The notes: generated from the letters alone by a model not told the origin. A stretch of 64,000 nucleotides of DNA from Dama dama (GCF_033118175.1 NC_083699.1:32998501-33062500); one strand, 5' to 3'. Shown: positions 23,018-35,369, numbered from the stretch's first letter. Numbers and translations: made by a program.

Positions 23018-25600
23018 AGACAGAATGATCTCAATTTATTTCCAAGGCAAACCATTCAATATTCCATTAATCCAAGTCTATGCCCCAACCACTAATGCCA
23101 AAGAAGGTAAAATTGTATGGTTCAAGAAGAACTACAAGACCTTCCACAATTAAAACCAAAAAAGGATGTCCTGTTCATATAGGAGTCTGGAATAAAAAAG
23201 TAGGAAGTCAAGAGATATCTGGAATAACAGGCAAGTTTGGCCTTGGAGTATAAAATGAAGTGGGGCAAAGGCTAACAGTTTGGCCAATAGAATGCACCAG
23301 TCATAGCAAATACCCTCTTTCAACAACACAGAGATGACTCTACACATGGACATCACTAGATGGCCAATACCAAAATCAGATTGATTATATTCTTTGTAGT
23401 TGAAGAAGGAGAAGCTCTAGATAGTCAGCAAAAATAAGACCAGGAATAGACTATGGCACAGATCATAAACTCCTTATTGCCAAATTCAGACTCAAAGTGA
23501 AGAAAGTAGGGAAAACCACTAGGCCATTAAGGTATGATCTAAATCAAATACCTTACAATTATACAGTGGAATGACAAATAGATTCAGGGGATTAAATCTG
23601 ATAGAGTGCCTGAAGAACTGTGGGTGGAGGTTTGTAACATTGTACAGGAAGCCATGATCAAAACAATCTGCAAAAAAAAAGAAAAGCAAAAAGAAAAATG
23701 GTTGTCTGAGGAGGCCTTACAATTAGCTGAGAAAAAAAGAGAAGTGAAAGCAAAGGAGAAAAGGAAAGATATGTTCATCTGAATGCAGAGATCCAAAGAA
23801 TAGCAAGGAGAGATAAGAAAGTCTTGCTCAGTGATCAATGCAAAGAAATAGGGGAAAACAATAGAATGGGAAAGACTAGAGATATCTTCAAGAAAATTAG
23901 AGATACCAAGGGTACATGTCATGCAAAGACTGGCACAAAAAAGGACAGAAATAATAAGGACCTAACAGAAGCAGAAGTTAAGAAGAGGTGGCAAATATAC
24001 ACAGAAGAACTATACAAAAAAGATCTTAATGACCCAAATTACCACAGTGGTGTAATCACGCACCTAAAGCCAGATATCCTGGAGTAGGAAGTCAAGGGGG
24101 CTTTAGGAAGCATCACTACAAACAAACCTAGTGGACGTGACAGAATTCTAGTTGAGCTATTTCAAATCGTAAAATATGATGCTGTTAAAATAATGCACAC
24201 AATACGCCAGCAAATATTGAAAACTCAGCAGTGACCACAGGTCTGGAAAAGGTCAGTTTTCATTCTTAATCCCAAAGAAGGGCAATTCCAAAGAATCTTC
24301 AAACTATCACACAATTGCACTCATTTCACATGCTAGCAAGGTAATACCAAAAATCCTTCAAGCTAGGCTTCAATGGTTTGTGAACTGAGAACTTCCAGAT
24401 GTACAAGCTGTACTTAGCAAAGGCAGAGGAACCAGAGATCAAGTTGCCAACATCCACAGGATCACAGAAAAAACAAAAGAATTCTAGTAAATCATCTACA
24501 TTTCTGTTTCATTGACTATGCTGAAGCCTTTGACTGTGTGGATCACAACAAACTGGAAAATTCTTAAAGAGATGGGAGTACCAAACCAGCTTACCTGCCT
24601 CCTGAGAAGCCTGTATGCAGGTCAAGAAGCAACAGTTAGAACTGGACATGAAACAATGGACTGGTTTGAAATTAGGGAAGGAGTATGTCAAGCCTGTATA
24701 TTGTCACCCTGCTTATTTAACTTATATGCAGGGTACATCACGCAAAATGCTGGGTGAAGGAAGCACAAGCTGGAATCAAGATTCCTGGGAGAAATATCAA
24801 TAACCTCAGATATGCAGATGACATCACCCTAATAGCAGAAAGTGAAGAGGAACTAAAGAGCCTCTTTTTTTTAAAAAGAGCCTCTTGATGAAAGTGAAAG
24901 AGGAGAGTGAAAAAGCTGGCTTATATCTCAACATTCAAAAACTGATCATAGCATCTGGTCCCATCATTTCACAGAAAATTGGTGCACAAACAATGGAAAC
25001 AATGACAGACTTTATTTTCTTGGGTTCCAAAATCACTGAGGATGGTGACTGCAGACATGAAATTAAAAGATGCTTGCTCCTTGGAAGAAAAGCTATGACA
25101 AACCTAGACAACATATTAAAAAGCCGAGACATTACTTTGCCTACAAAGGTCTGTATAGCCAAAGCTATGGTTTGTCCAATAGTCATGTACAGATGTGAGA
25201 GATGGACAATGAAGAAGGCTGAGCACCAAAGAATTGGTGCCTTCGAACTGTGGTACTGGAGAAGATGCTTGTCCCTTGGACTGTAAGGAGATCCAACCAG
25301 TCAATCCTAAAAGAAATCAACCCTGAATATTCATTGGAAGGACTGATGCTGCAACTGAAGCTCCAATAACTTGGCCACCTGATGCAAAGAGCTGACTCAT
25401 TGGAAAAGACCCTGATGCTGGGAAAGATTGAAGGCAGGAGGAGAAGGGGACCACAGAGGATGAGATGGTTGGATGGCACCACTGCTCGATGGATATGAGC
25501 TTGAGCAAGCTCTGGGAGTTGGTGATGAACAGGAAAGCCTGGTGTGCTGCAGTCCATGGAATTGCAGAGTCGGACATGACTGAGTGGCTGAACAACAACT
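23018..25600 (+). mobile_element. BovB, long but heavily mutated copy
   Basis: Homology runs from the endonuclease (near AATGATCTCAATTTATTTCC) through linker and RT to the 3' end. The RT keeps YADD (YADDITL, 24,820-24,832), but indels and stops are spread over the whole length, so this is an older copy than those at 34,360 and 49,957. It ends in an (ACT)n run at 25,596-25,615. A short duplication of AAAGAGCCTCTT with a T/A run sits at 24,855-24,886. Confidence 0.9.
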
Positions 25601-25615
25601 ACTACTACTACTACT
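25596..25615 (+). repeat. (ACT)n microsatellite
   Basis: A short trinucleotide run forms the junction between the BovB 3' end and the next SINE. It probably grew from the BovB tail. Confidence 0.85.
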
Positions 25616-25823
25616 TCCCAGATGACACAATGGTAAAGAATCTGCCTGCCAATGCAGGAGATGTAGGAGATGTGATTCGATCCCTGTGTCAGGTAAGATC
25701 CCCTGGAGGAGGAAATGTCAAGCCACTTCAGTTTTCTTGCCTGGAGAATCTCTTGGACACAGCATCCTGCCTGGCTCCAGTCCACAGGGTCACAAAGAGT
25801 CAGACACAACTGAGCCACCGAGC
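25616..25823 (+). mobile_element. Bov-tA SINE
   Basis: It has the tRNA-derived head (ATGGTAAAGAATCTGCC), the TTCTTGCCTGGAGAATC core and the GAGTCAGACACAACTGAGC end. It sits exactly between two BovB fragments. Confidence 0.88.
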
Positions 25824-25827
25824 ACAT

Positions 25828-26034
25828 CAGTTCAATTCAGTCGCTCAGTTGTGTCTGACTGCGACCCCATGGACTGCAGCACGCCAGGCCTCCCTGTCCA
25901 TCACCAACCTGTGGAGTTTACTCAAACTCATGTCCATTGAGTCGGTAATGCCATCCAACCATCTCATTCTCTGTTGTCCTCTTCTCCACCCACCCTCAAT
26001 CTTCCCCATTATCAGGGTCTTTTCAAATGAGTCA
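25828..26034 (-). mobile_element. BovB 3'-end fragment
   Basis: The complement reads as the last 200 bp of BovB (GACCCTGATAATGGGGAAG through the GAATTGAACTGA tail). It is severely 5'-truncated. No clear target duplication. Confidence 0.88.
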
Positions 26035-26824
26035 GTGTGATCACATACACACACACTAAAGGACATGTCTCTTTCAAGCACTTTACAAATTGTTTTAATT
26101 TTGAGCTTACACTCAGAGTAATGTCAAATGGTCTAAAAGAACTGAAATTTTACCATTTGAACATTACATCTAATTCCTAGGCTACTCCACAAATATAACT
26201 AAGGCAAAATAATAATGAGCTTCTAGACAAAATACATATATTAAGAAAAAAGACAAATATACATGAAAGGAAGCTACTGACTTAGAAAACGATAAAAGTT
26301 ATTAAATGAAAATATATGATTGTCATATTTGATTAGGTAATTTGATTTTTTTTATTATACTGGCAGAAGAATGATTAGAATAAAAAATTCTGCTAAATTA
26401 AGAGGATATCAACAGGGGAAAAATAACTCTCTGTAATCAAGGTTAAGGAGAAAAAAATGGCCCTGTGACTACAAGGCAGAAATGATGGATACATGGAAAA
26501 TACTCACTAGTACAGCAAATTAGGTCATTAATCTTCTTACTCTTGAAATAAATATATCCAGTTAGTTATCTATCTAACTTGGTATAACTAATGATAACCA
26601 TCCTATATAGACACCAAAAAAGGAGATTTTTATATATTGAATCCACTTTTTTCCCATGTTATCAATTGTTGGCTTTTAGGGTCTCCTTTCGGATGCTGAA
26701 AATTTCAGAGACAGAATGGATTTTAAGAGGTAAAACTTCTCACAAAGAACAGGCATCTCTGTTTCTACAACTCTATCTGGTGGTAAAACAGCATAAATGC
26801 TTTCAACGTTAAATAAGGTCTCAG
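26035..26824. other. Unique AT-rich sequence
   Basis: A short CACACA run (26,045-26,056) and otherwise nothing recognisable. Confidence 0.5.
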
Positions 26825-26945
26825 GGCCCACCCTGTGACAGCACTGTACTGAGGGCTGATTGGACTTAAGTGAATCAGGTGGCTCCCACGCTCTTAGAGC
26901 TCACTGTTCAGTAAAGAAGGGGCTACACACATACTAAGCAGCCCT
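26825..26945 (-). mobile_element. L2/MIR-like remnant
   Basis: GCACTGTACTGAGGGCTGAT and CTTAGAGCTCACTGTTCAG resemble the antisense L2 3' end. The match is weak. Confidence 0.4.
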
Positions 26946-27701
26946 GTTCCTTTTCTGAATAACTCTAAATATTAGAAAATCTCTTCTTTTAATCAAACTC
27001 AATTTGTCTCCTTAAAAATTCTATCCAAGTTATTATGCCTTATGGAATCATGAAAAATATATTGAATCTGTCCTAAATTTCATCCTACAGGCAGAAGAGG
27101 CCTTTAAGAGATTACTTCATCAAAGTCACTAAAAAAAAAAAAAAAATGTTAATAGGATGGGGCCAAATATAGAATCCTGAGCCTCCTGTTAGTAAATTTC
27201 TTCATAGTTAACATCAGTTTCCACATACCAATTTTTTTTACAGATTCATGTTCACTGATGACGCCAACTACAAACTGGGACTTGGAATCTGTCTCTACAA
27301 GGATTAAGTTACGAGCCACTAAAGTCACTGGCCTTCAGCACACCATGAAAGGAGTTCAGGGTAGAGATCAGGAATGAAGCACTGTCCTCTGGGGGGAAAA
27401 AAAACTGGCAGAAAAGGCCTTCTGATAGTTAGATATTTTCAGAAGATTTTATGAGCCCAAATTCTTACATCTCCCATATTGAGAAAAGCACTAAAATCAT
27501 TAACAGTGATATCTGCTCCTTGTGACTAGCAGCACGTCTCTGCCAAAATTGTGTTTGATTGAATGTACTCCCTGTTTCACTAAAATCATATATAATACTG
27601 ACCATCTGTGCTACATCTTCAGAGCAGTTCCTCAGAGCTATCTAAGACACTGTCTCCTTGGCTATAGTTATCATTTTGCCCTAAGTAAAACTTTAAAAAA
27701 A
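26946..27701. other. Unique sequence
   Basis: Contains an A run at 27,130-27,146 and an unusual acceptor-like tract before a short open stretch at 27,248-27,307 (see findings). No known element. Confidence 0.45.
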
Positions 27702-29580
27702 TTCTGTTGGCATATAGTTAATTTATAACATTGTGTTAGTTTCAGGTATACAGCAAAGTGAATCAGTTATACATATATCCACTCTTCTTCAGATTCTTTT
27801 CCCATATAGGCCATTACAAAGTGTTGAGTAGAGTTCCCTGTGTTATACAGTAGGTCCTCATTGGTTATCTATTTTATATGTATTAATAGTAGTGTGTAGA
27901 TGTCAATCTCAATTTCTCAATCAATCCCACCTCCCTTATTCCCTCATAACCATAAGTTTGCTTTCTACATCTTACTTAACTCTCTTTCTATTTTGTAGAT
28001 AAGTTCACTTGTACCCTTTTTTTAGATTACACATATAAGAAATATCATATGATACTCCTCTTTCTCTGACTTACCTCACTCAGTGTAAAAATCTCTAGGT
28101 CCATCAATATTGCTGCAAGTAGCATTATTTTGTTCATTTTTATAGATGAGTAAATTCCACTGGGCTTCCCTGTTGGCTCAGACAATAAAGAATCTGCCTG
28201 CAATGCAGGAGATCCTGGTTTGACTCCTGGGTCGGGAAGATCCCCTAGAGAAGGGGATGGCTACCCACATCAGTATTTCTGCCTAAAGAATTCCACAGGC
28301 AGTAGAGCCTGGCAGGCTGTAGTCTATCAGGTACATATATATAATATTCCATTTCATATACATGCCACATCTTCTTTATCCATTCCACTGTTGATGGATA
28401 TACTGAAAGGTTGCTTTCATATACTGGCTATTGTAAATAACACATCAATGAACACTGAGGCACATGTATCTTTTCCCATAATGTTTTTCTCTGGATATAT
28501 GCCCAGGAGTGGGATTTCTGGATCATATAGTAGCTCTATTTTTATTTTTTTAAGAAACCTCCATATTGATCTCCATAGAGGTTGTATTAGTTTACATTCC
28601 CAACAACAGTGTAGAAGAGTTCCTTTTTCTCAACACCCTCTCCAGCATTTATTGTTTGTAGATTCTTTGATGATGGCCTTCTGACTGCTGTGAGGTGATA
28701 CCTCATTTTACTTTTGATTTGCGTTTCTCTAATAATTAGGGATGCTGAGCATACTTTCCTGTGTTTTTTTTTTAACCATCTATGTCTTCTTTGGAGAAAT
28801 GTCTATTTAGATCATTTGCCTCTTTTTTGATTGGGTTGTTTGTTTTCTGATATTGAGTTGCATGAGCTGCTTGTATATTTTGGAGATTAATCCTTTGTTG
28901 GTTGCTTCCTTTGCAAATATTTTCTCCCATTCTGAGGGTTGTCTTTTTGTTTTATTTATGGTTTCCTTTGCTCTGCAGAATCCTTTAAGCTTACTTAGGT
29001 CTCGTTTTTTAAATTTTTGTTCTTATTTTCATTACTCTAGGAGGAGGAAGAGTGAAAAAGATCTCTCTGGGATTTATGTCAGAGAAGGTTCTACCTTTGT
29101 TTTCCTCTAAGAGTTTTATAATACCTGGTCCTATATTAGGTCTTTAATCCATTTTGAGTTTACCTTTGTATATGGCATTAGGGAGTACTCTAATTTCATT
29201 CATTTACATGCACCTGTCCAGTTTTCCCAGCACCTCTTACTGAAGAGATGACCTTTTCTTCATTGTCTATTCTTGCCTCCTTTGTCATAGATTAAGTGAT
29301 CATGGGTGTGTGGGTTTATCTCTGGACTTTCTATCCTGTTCCATTGATCTCTATTTCTGTTTTTGTGCTGGTACCATACTGTTTTGATTATCTTAACTTT
29401 GTACTATAGTCTGAAGTCAAGGAGTTTGATTCCTCCAGCTTTTTCTTTCTCAAGATTACCTTGGCTATTCAAAGCAATGGTCTCTAGTGTCCAAATAAAT
29501 ATCTTTTTTCTTGTTCTAATTCTGTGAAAAGTGCCATTGGTAATTTGATAGGGATTGCACCAAATCTGTAGATTGTTTTG
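27702..29580 (-). mobile_element. Older L1 LINE, antisense, split by a Bov-tA
   Basis: The 3' UTR (GTTTCAGGTATACAGCAAAG) is at the left and ORF2 C-terminal sequence follows up to the RT region near 29,580, where it is 5'-truncated. Divergence and frame breaks are far greater than in the 18,557 copy. A Bov-tA lies inside it at 28,162-28,335. Confidence 0.88.
28162..28335 (+). mobile_element. Bov-tA SINE nested in L1
   Basis: It starts with GGGCTTCCCTGTTGGCTCAG and shows the CTGCAATGCAGGAGATCC core. The L1 text breaks at TAAATTCCACT and resumes at TAATATTCCATTT. These two are decayed copies of one target site. The 3' part of the SINE is shortened. Confidence 0.9.
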
Positions 29581-29658
29581 CCCCAACTAAAACTTAACTC
29601 ACAACTCTCACATAGTACTTTTTTTTCAGTTGACAGGGATTAGAAAAACCCTGAAATA

Positions 29659-29926
29659 GGACTTCCCTAGTGGTACAGTGGTAAAGAATCTGCCTGCCAA
29701 TGCAGGGAACACAGGTTCAACCTTGGTCCAGAAAGGTCCCACAGGGCAACTAAGCCCATGTGCCACAACTACTGAGCCAATACAAAAGAAGCCCCTGCAA
29801 CGAGAAGCCCACACACCATACTGAAGAATAGACCCTGCTCACTGCAACTAGAGAAAGCCTGTGCACAGCAACAAAAACCCAGCACAACCAAAACTAAATA
29901 TGTAAATAAAGTTATCCTAAAAAAAA
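29659..29926 (+). mobile_element. CHR-type SINE (cetartiodactyl)
   Basis: The head ACTTCCCTAGTGGTACAGTGG is tRNA-derived. The body contains CAACGAGAAGCCCACAC and GCAACTAGAGAAAGCC, as in CHR SINEs, with an A-rich tail. CTGAAATA is duplicated at 29,651-29,658 and 29,927-29,934. Confidence 0.85.
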
Positions 29927-30069
29927 CTGAAATAATTTATAGTAAAAGAAAGGTTAAGAAGAATGGTATATTTATTTCATGCAATATTATACAAACTTGA
30001 TTTTTACTTAAATGTTTACATGAGCATGTGTAATAATAGAAGGACTTTTATTTATAAAGTAGAATATTA

Positions 30070-31200
30070 GTTCAGTTCAGTTCAGTCACTCAGTCATGTC
30101 TGACTCTTTGCGACCCCATGAATCACAGCACGCCAGGCCTCCCTGTCCATCACCAACTCTGGGAGTCTACCCAAACCCATGTCCATCGAGTTGGTAATGC
30201 CATCCAGCCATCTCATCCTCTGTCGTCCCCTTCTGCTCCTGCCCCCAATCCGTCCCAGCATCAGGGTCTTTTCAAATGACTCAGCTCTTCACATCAGGTG
30301 GCCAAAGTATTGGAGTTCCAGCTTCAACATCAGTCCTTCCAATGAACACCCAGGACTGATCTCCTTTAGGATGAACTGGTTGGATCTCCTTGCAGTCCAA
30401 GGGACTCTCAAGAGTCTTCTCCAACACCACAGTACAAAAGCATCAATTCTTCGGCACTCAGCTTTCTTTATAGTCCAACTCTCATATCCATACATGACCG
30501 CTGGAAAAACCATAGCCTTGACTAGATGGACCTTTGTTGGCAAAGTGTCTCTGCTTTTTAATATGCTGTTTAGGTTGGTCATAACTTTCCTTCCAAGGAG
30601 CAAGCGTCTTTTAATTTCATGGCTGCAATCACCATCTGCAGTGATTTTGGAGCCCAGAAAAATAAAGTCTGTCACTGTTTCCACTATCTCCCCATCTATT
30701 TGCCATGAAGTGATGGGACCAGATGCCATGATCTTAGTTTTCTGAATGTTAAGCTTTAAGCCAACTTTTTCACTCTCCTTCACTTTCATCAAGAGGCTTT
30801 TTAGTTCCTCTTCACTTTCTGCCATAAGGGTGGTGTCATCTGCATATCTGAGGTTACTGATATTTGTCCTGGCAATCTTGATTCCAGCTGTGCTTCTTGC
30901 AGCCCAGTGTTTCTCATGATGTACTCTGCATATAAGTTAAATAAGCAGTGTGACAATATACAGCCTTGACGTGCTCCTTTTCCTATTTGGAACCAGTCTG
31001 TTGTTCCATGTCCAGTTCTAACTGTTGCTTCCTGACCTGCATACAGGTTTCTCAAGAGACAGGTCAGGTGGTCTGGTATTCCCATCTCTTTCAGAATTTT
31101 CCACAGTTTATTGTGATCCACAGAGTTAAAGGCCTTGGCATAGTCAATAAAGCAGAAATAGATGTTTTTCTGGAACTCTCTTGCTTTTCTATGACCCAGC
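30070..31200 (-). mobile_element. BovB fragment with 9-bp target duplication
   Basis: The tail lies at the left (TTCAGTTCAGTTCAG) and homology stops within RT near motif A at the right. AGAATATTA is duplicated exactly at 30,061-30,069 and 31,201-31,209. This is a simple 5'-truncated insertion of 1,131 bp. Confidence 0.95.
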
Positions 31201-31205
31201 AGAAT
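30289..31205 (-). pseudogene. BovB RT C-terminal fragment
   Basis: Minus-strand open pieces at 30,289-30,825 and 30,801-31,256 (the last part is flank) carry YAKAFNSVDH, RQGCILSHCLF and, in the DNA near 30,830-30,845, an intact YADD coding block. Motif A has D-C-V changed to N-S-V, which loses the usual residues. A frameshift separates the two pieces. Confidence 0.85.
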
Positions 31206-31209
31206 ATTA

Positions 31210-31639
31210 AGTGACAGAAATATTCTAGAGAGACCAAATTGTTGCAAATTGAACACATGAGTCTATCTCCATTCCCTCACAAAATCACACTACACTGCTA
31301 ATAATTTTTAAAATGGTTTTAGTAATTTTAAAGTAAATCTTAGTTATTTTTAAAGTAATACAAAAAGCACAAAGAATATAAGAAAGAAGAAGACAGTAGA
31401 CAGGAAACAATAAAAATAAAATTTCAAATGTGAATAGTAACCAATTTAATAGAACAAAAAGATATGGCTGAAGGAGTCAAAACACCAGCTGATTTACACT
31501 GTATAATCCCAGAAAGACTCAGAAACCGGAAGTATTAATAGTACTAATGGTAGGAGTACAGGTGGGACTAAAAACAGGATTAGTTGGAATCTACACATAT
31601 ATGTGTCCATAAATACATATTTGCTTTTAATTTTAAAAA
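31210..31639. other. Unique AT-rich sequence
   Basis: A-rich and purine-rich in part, with no recognisable element. Confidence 0.4.
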
Positions 31640-32000
31640 TGGAAAGATAAATCAAAAAAGAGAAGAGAGAGAAATAACTTCAAAATTCTGAAGCAAAAAT
31701 ATTCCATACCTAGATGTCTATGTCTGGAAACTATTAACCAAGAGCAAAGACAAAATAAGGACATTTTCAGACATATAAAGTCTCAAAAAGTATACTTCCA
31801 TGAATTATTTCTCAGGAAGTCACAGAATGATATTTCATCAAAACAAGGGAATAAACCTATAAACAGAAAAATGTGAAATCCAGGGTAAAAAAGAGGATTC
31901 CATTCAGGTAAAAGGTGAAGGTAATCCGTAGGATGACTGTGAAAGGAAGAAAATCCCAAGACCAGCTGAGCATCAGGTTTAGAGGTCAGATGGCTATATA
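31640..32000 (+). mobile_element. Possible ancient L1M 3'-region remnant
   Basis: ACATTTTCAGACATATAAAG, CAGGAAGTCACAGAATGATA and a GTAATCCGTAGGATGACTG block resemble a mammal-wide old L1 3' region. I assign it from memory of similar sequence and the family is uncertain. Confidence 0.4.
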
Positions 32001-32486
32001 TAAGTCACCAAGATATGTCACCCAAATATTTCACCAAGAAAATGATGAAACTGAGGGACTGGTTTATGTGTTTGAATGAATTATTAAACAATTTACTTAA
32101 TGTTAGCACATTAAAAACTAAGCAAAAAAGCAAACAAACAAAAAAACTCCACTAAAAACAAACAAAAAAATTCACTGGGAAGGATATATAACAATGGTAT
32201 ACTGAAGAGCTGGAATATAGATAATGTTTATATAATCATCATTATAATATAGACACAAAATATTTATTTAAACAAAAATCTGTGACATAACTACATGGAA
32301 GAAAATACAGTGGGGAGTGGGGTGAGGGATAATGCTGGAGTGAGAGACCAAATCCTCATCTTTCTTAACAGAATGTCAATAGATCTATTTAGAAAGTCAT
32401 GCCATCACAGAAAAAAAATCTGTTATTGTAAATACAAAAGTAAATTCCAAAAGAAACAGTCAAAATTAGTTGCTTCTGAAAAAGAA

Positions 32487-32608
32487 TATACATATTAGTC
32501 ACTTAGTCATGTCCTATTCTTTGTGACCCGATGGACTGTAGCCCTCCAGGCTCCTCTATCCATGGGATTCTCCAGGCAAGAATATTGGAGTGAGTTGCCA
32601 TTTCCTTC
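32487..32608 (-). mobile_element. Bov-tA SINE fragment (no tRNA head)
   Basis: The complement shows the GCCTGGAGAATCCCATGGATA part and a GTCACAAAGAATAGGAC end. The head is missing and a (TA)n run follows at 32,613-32,632. Confidence 0.82.
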
Positions 32609-32612
32609 TCCA

Positions 32613-32632
32613 GATATATATATATATATATA
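32613..32632. repeat. (TA)n microsatellite
   Basis: About ten TA units lie between the SINE fragment and a short L1 tail. Confidence 0.9.
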
Positions 32633-32692
32633 GCTGAATCACAGTGCTGTACACAGTGCTGTAAACCAGCTATACTTCAATTTAAAACAAAA
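32633..32692 (+). mobile_element. L1 3'-tail remnant
   Basis: GCTGAATCACAGTGCTGTAC and CAGCTATACTTCAATTTAAA resemble the last 60 bp of an older L1. A short internal duplication (ACAGTGCTGTA) is present. Confidence 0.6.
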
Positions 32693-33310
32693 ACAGTTGC
32701 TTCTGGAATTGGAAATAATAGGATAAGGGACTGCTAATTTTCATCATAAATCTTAAAGAATCATTTGATAAAATCTTTTTAAAACAAATGGTATTTGCAT
32801 ACTTTTATTTTAAAAATCTAAAAAATGATCTCTAAACACGTTACACAGAAGTTTCAAAACTAAGATCAAGAAATAAATGTCAATGAAGTCTATGTTTAGA
32901 TTATCCATTTTGTATACTTTTCTGGGTGATTCAAATTTTCTTTCCTGAACATATAATACTGATATAATAAAAATAATTTGAAAGGAACCAAGTTGAGCCT
33001 GCTTTGTTCTTTGAACCCCTGATGTTTCCTAATACTTAACAGGTTATCTCTATGTACACAATAATCTACCTTCAATTCTCTTCCAGATTCTTCTAGGAAT
33101 TGTTGTTAAAATCATTAGTCTATTCCTAGAAGATGCATTCCTTCACAGACATCTAACATACACATATCTCACAAATGAAACAGTTGCTATCCATCTCTGC
33201 ATCATATCCATCCCCATTCTACTGGGCTCTTCAAAATCACCAATAACTGGCCTGTGGCCACAACCATAAGTTCTTGCATACCCTAGAATACAGTTTAATT
33301 AAGACTAAAC
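32693..33310. other. Unique AT-rich sequence
   Basis: No recognisable element or gene. Confidence 0.5.
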
Positions 33311-33655
33311 AGGGAATTCGCTGGTGGTCCAGTGGCTTCCCTCATGGCTCAGTCAGTAAAGAATCCATCTGTGATGCAGGAGACCCAGGTTCAATCCCTG
33401 AGTTGGGAAGATCCCCTGGAGAAGGAAATGGCAACCCAGTGCATATTCTTGCCTGGGAAATCCCATGGACAGAGAGGATCCTGGCCAGCTACAGTCCATG
33501 AGGTTGCAAAGAATTGGACATGATTTGGTGACTAAACCACCACCACCACCATCAGTGGTTAAGACTCTGCGCTTCCACTTCAGGGGGCACAGGTTGGAAC
33601 CCTGGTCAGGGAACTAAGATCCTGCATACTATGTATCAGGGCCAAAAACAATTTA
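33311..33655 (+). mobile_element. CHR-type SINE, split by a Bov-tA
   Basis: The outer SINE is present as 33,311-33,335 (GGGAATTCGCTGGTGGTCC) and 33,559-33,655 (TTAAGACTCTGCGCTTCCAC to CAGGGAACTAAGATCCTGC). Removing the insert restores the continuous CHR text CCAGTGG-TTAAGACTC. Confidence 0.88.
33336..33552 (+). mobile_element. Bov-tA SINE nested in a CHR SINE
   Basis: It has a complete head (CTTCCCTCATGGCTCAGTCAG), core and 3' end, then an (ACC)n run at 33,536-33,551. CAGTGG at 33,330-33,335 and 33,553-33,558 is the short target duplication. Confidence 0.9.
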
Positions 33656-33910
33656 TTTTTAAACAATTGAACTTAAAGCAATCTGGCACTCTTATTTATC
33701 TTTTCATAGTAGTCTGGTATTTACACAACATATTCCACTCTAAAGACTGACCTTTTTATTGGAAAAATATAGAAAGATATTTATGTATTTTTTATCAACA
33801 TTATTTAAATTTCTGTTGAGATTTAAATTTTCTTTGCAAAATAAGTTTAGATTATTAGCAAAAGTCTGTTCATGAAGAGATTAAATTTCATTTTTAAAAA
33901 GTTCATCTTA

Positions 33911-34257
33911 GGGCTTCCCTGGTGACTCAGTGGTAAAGAATCCACTTGCTAATTCAGGAGACACTGATTCAATCCCAGATCCGGGAAGATCCCACAGGCC
34001 AGTGGAGCAGCTAAACTCATGTACCACAACTATGGAGCCTATGCTCCAGAGCCCAGGAAGCACAACTCCTGAGCCCACGCATCACAACTACTGAAGCCCA
34101 CTTACTCTAGAGCCCATGCTCCACAACAAGAGAGAAGTCACAAGCTATGAAATGTGCAAGCTATGAATAGCCCCCAGTCTCCACAACTAGAGAAAAACCC
34201 ATGCAGCAACAGAGACCCAGCAGAGCCAAAAATAAATAAATAAGTGGTTTTTTAAAA
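33911..34257 (+). mobile_element. CHR-type SINE, long variant
   Basis: The head is GGGCTTCCCTGGTGACTCAG and the body holds repeated GAGCCYAYGCTCCA and CACAACTACTGA blocks, ending in AAATAAATAAATAAG. TTCATCTTA is duplicated at 33,902-33,910 and 34,258-34,266. The body is longer than in the copy at 29,659 because of tandem-like blocks. Confidence 0.85.
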
Positions 34258-34359
34258 TTCATCTTATCTAATGCCTTAAAATATCAAATATATTCCTATA
34301 CTATCTTTCATATGCACTTCCTTATATCTTCTCCCATTTCCAGTATCTGAGCTCAGACT

Positions 34360-35356
34360 GACCTGCCTTCTGCAAAATCTGTATGCAGGTCAAGAAGCAA
34401 CAGTTAGAACTGGACATGGAACAACAGACTGGTTCCAAATAGGAAAAGGATTATGTCAAGGCTGTATATTGTCACACTGCTTATTTAACTTTTATGCAAA
34501 GTACATCATGAGAAACACTGGACTGGATGAAGCACAAGCTGGAATCAAGATTGCCAGGAGAAATATCAATAACCTCAGATATGCAGATGACACCACCCTT
34601 ATGGCAGAAAGTGAAGAAGAACTAAAGAGCCTCTTGATGAAAGTGAAAGAGCAGAGTGAAAAAGTTGGCTTAAAACTCAACATTCAGAAAACTAACATCA
34701 TGGCATCTGGTCCCATTACTTCATGGCAAATAGATGGGAAAACAATGGAAACAGTGACAGACTTTATTTTTAGGGGCTCCAAAAACACTGCAGTTGGTGA
34801 CTGCAGCCATGAAATTAAAAGACACCTACTCCTTGGAAGGAAAGTTATGACCAACCTAGACAGCATATTAAAAAGGAGAGACATTACTTTGCCAACAAAG
34901 GTCCACTTAGTCAAAGCTATGGTTTTTCCAGTAGTCATGTATGGATGTGAGAGTTGGACTATAAAGAAAGCTGAGAGCTGAAGAACTGATGCTTTTGTAC
35001 TGTGGTGTTGGAGAAGACTCTTAAGAGTCCCTTGGACAGCAAGGAGATCCAACCAGTCCATCCTTAAGGAAATCAGTCCTGAATATTCATTGGAAGGACT
35101 GATGATGAAGCTGAAACTCCAATACTTTGGCCACCTGATGTGAAGAACTTACTCTTTGGAAAAGACCCTGATGCTGGGAAAGATTGAAGGCGGGAGGAGA
35201 AGGGGACAACAAAGGATGAGATGGTTGGATGGCATTACTGACTCAATGGACTTGAGTTTGAGTAAACTCCAGGAGTCAATGATGGACAGGGAGGCCTGGC
35301 TTGCTGCAGCCCATGGGGTGACAAAGAGTTGGACACGACTGAGCGACAGAACTGAA
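34360..35356 (+). mobile_element. BovB fragment with 13-bp target duplication
   Basis: It begins within RT (ACCTGCCTTCTGCAAAATC) and ends at the ACAGAACTGAA tail. CTGAGCTCAGACT is duplicated exactly at 34,347-34,359 and 35,357-35,369. The motif B block reads LCQGCILSHCLF and YADDTTL is intact. The open frame at 34,469-34,981 covers the C-terminal half of RT before a TGA. Confidence 0.96.
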
Positions 35357-35369
35357 CTGAGCTCAGACT

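Noticed and set aside
32613..32632. TA run as a replication or regulatory element
   Set aside because: A plain (TA)n microsatellite between two repeat fragments.
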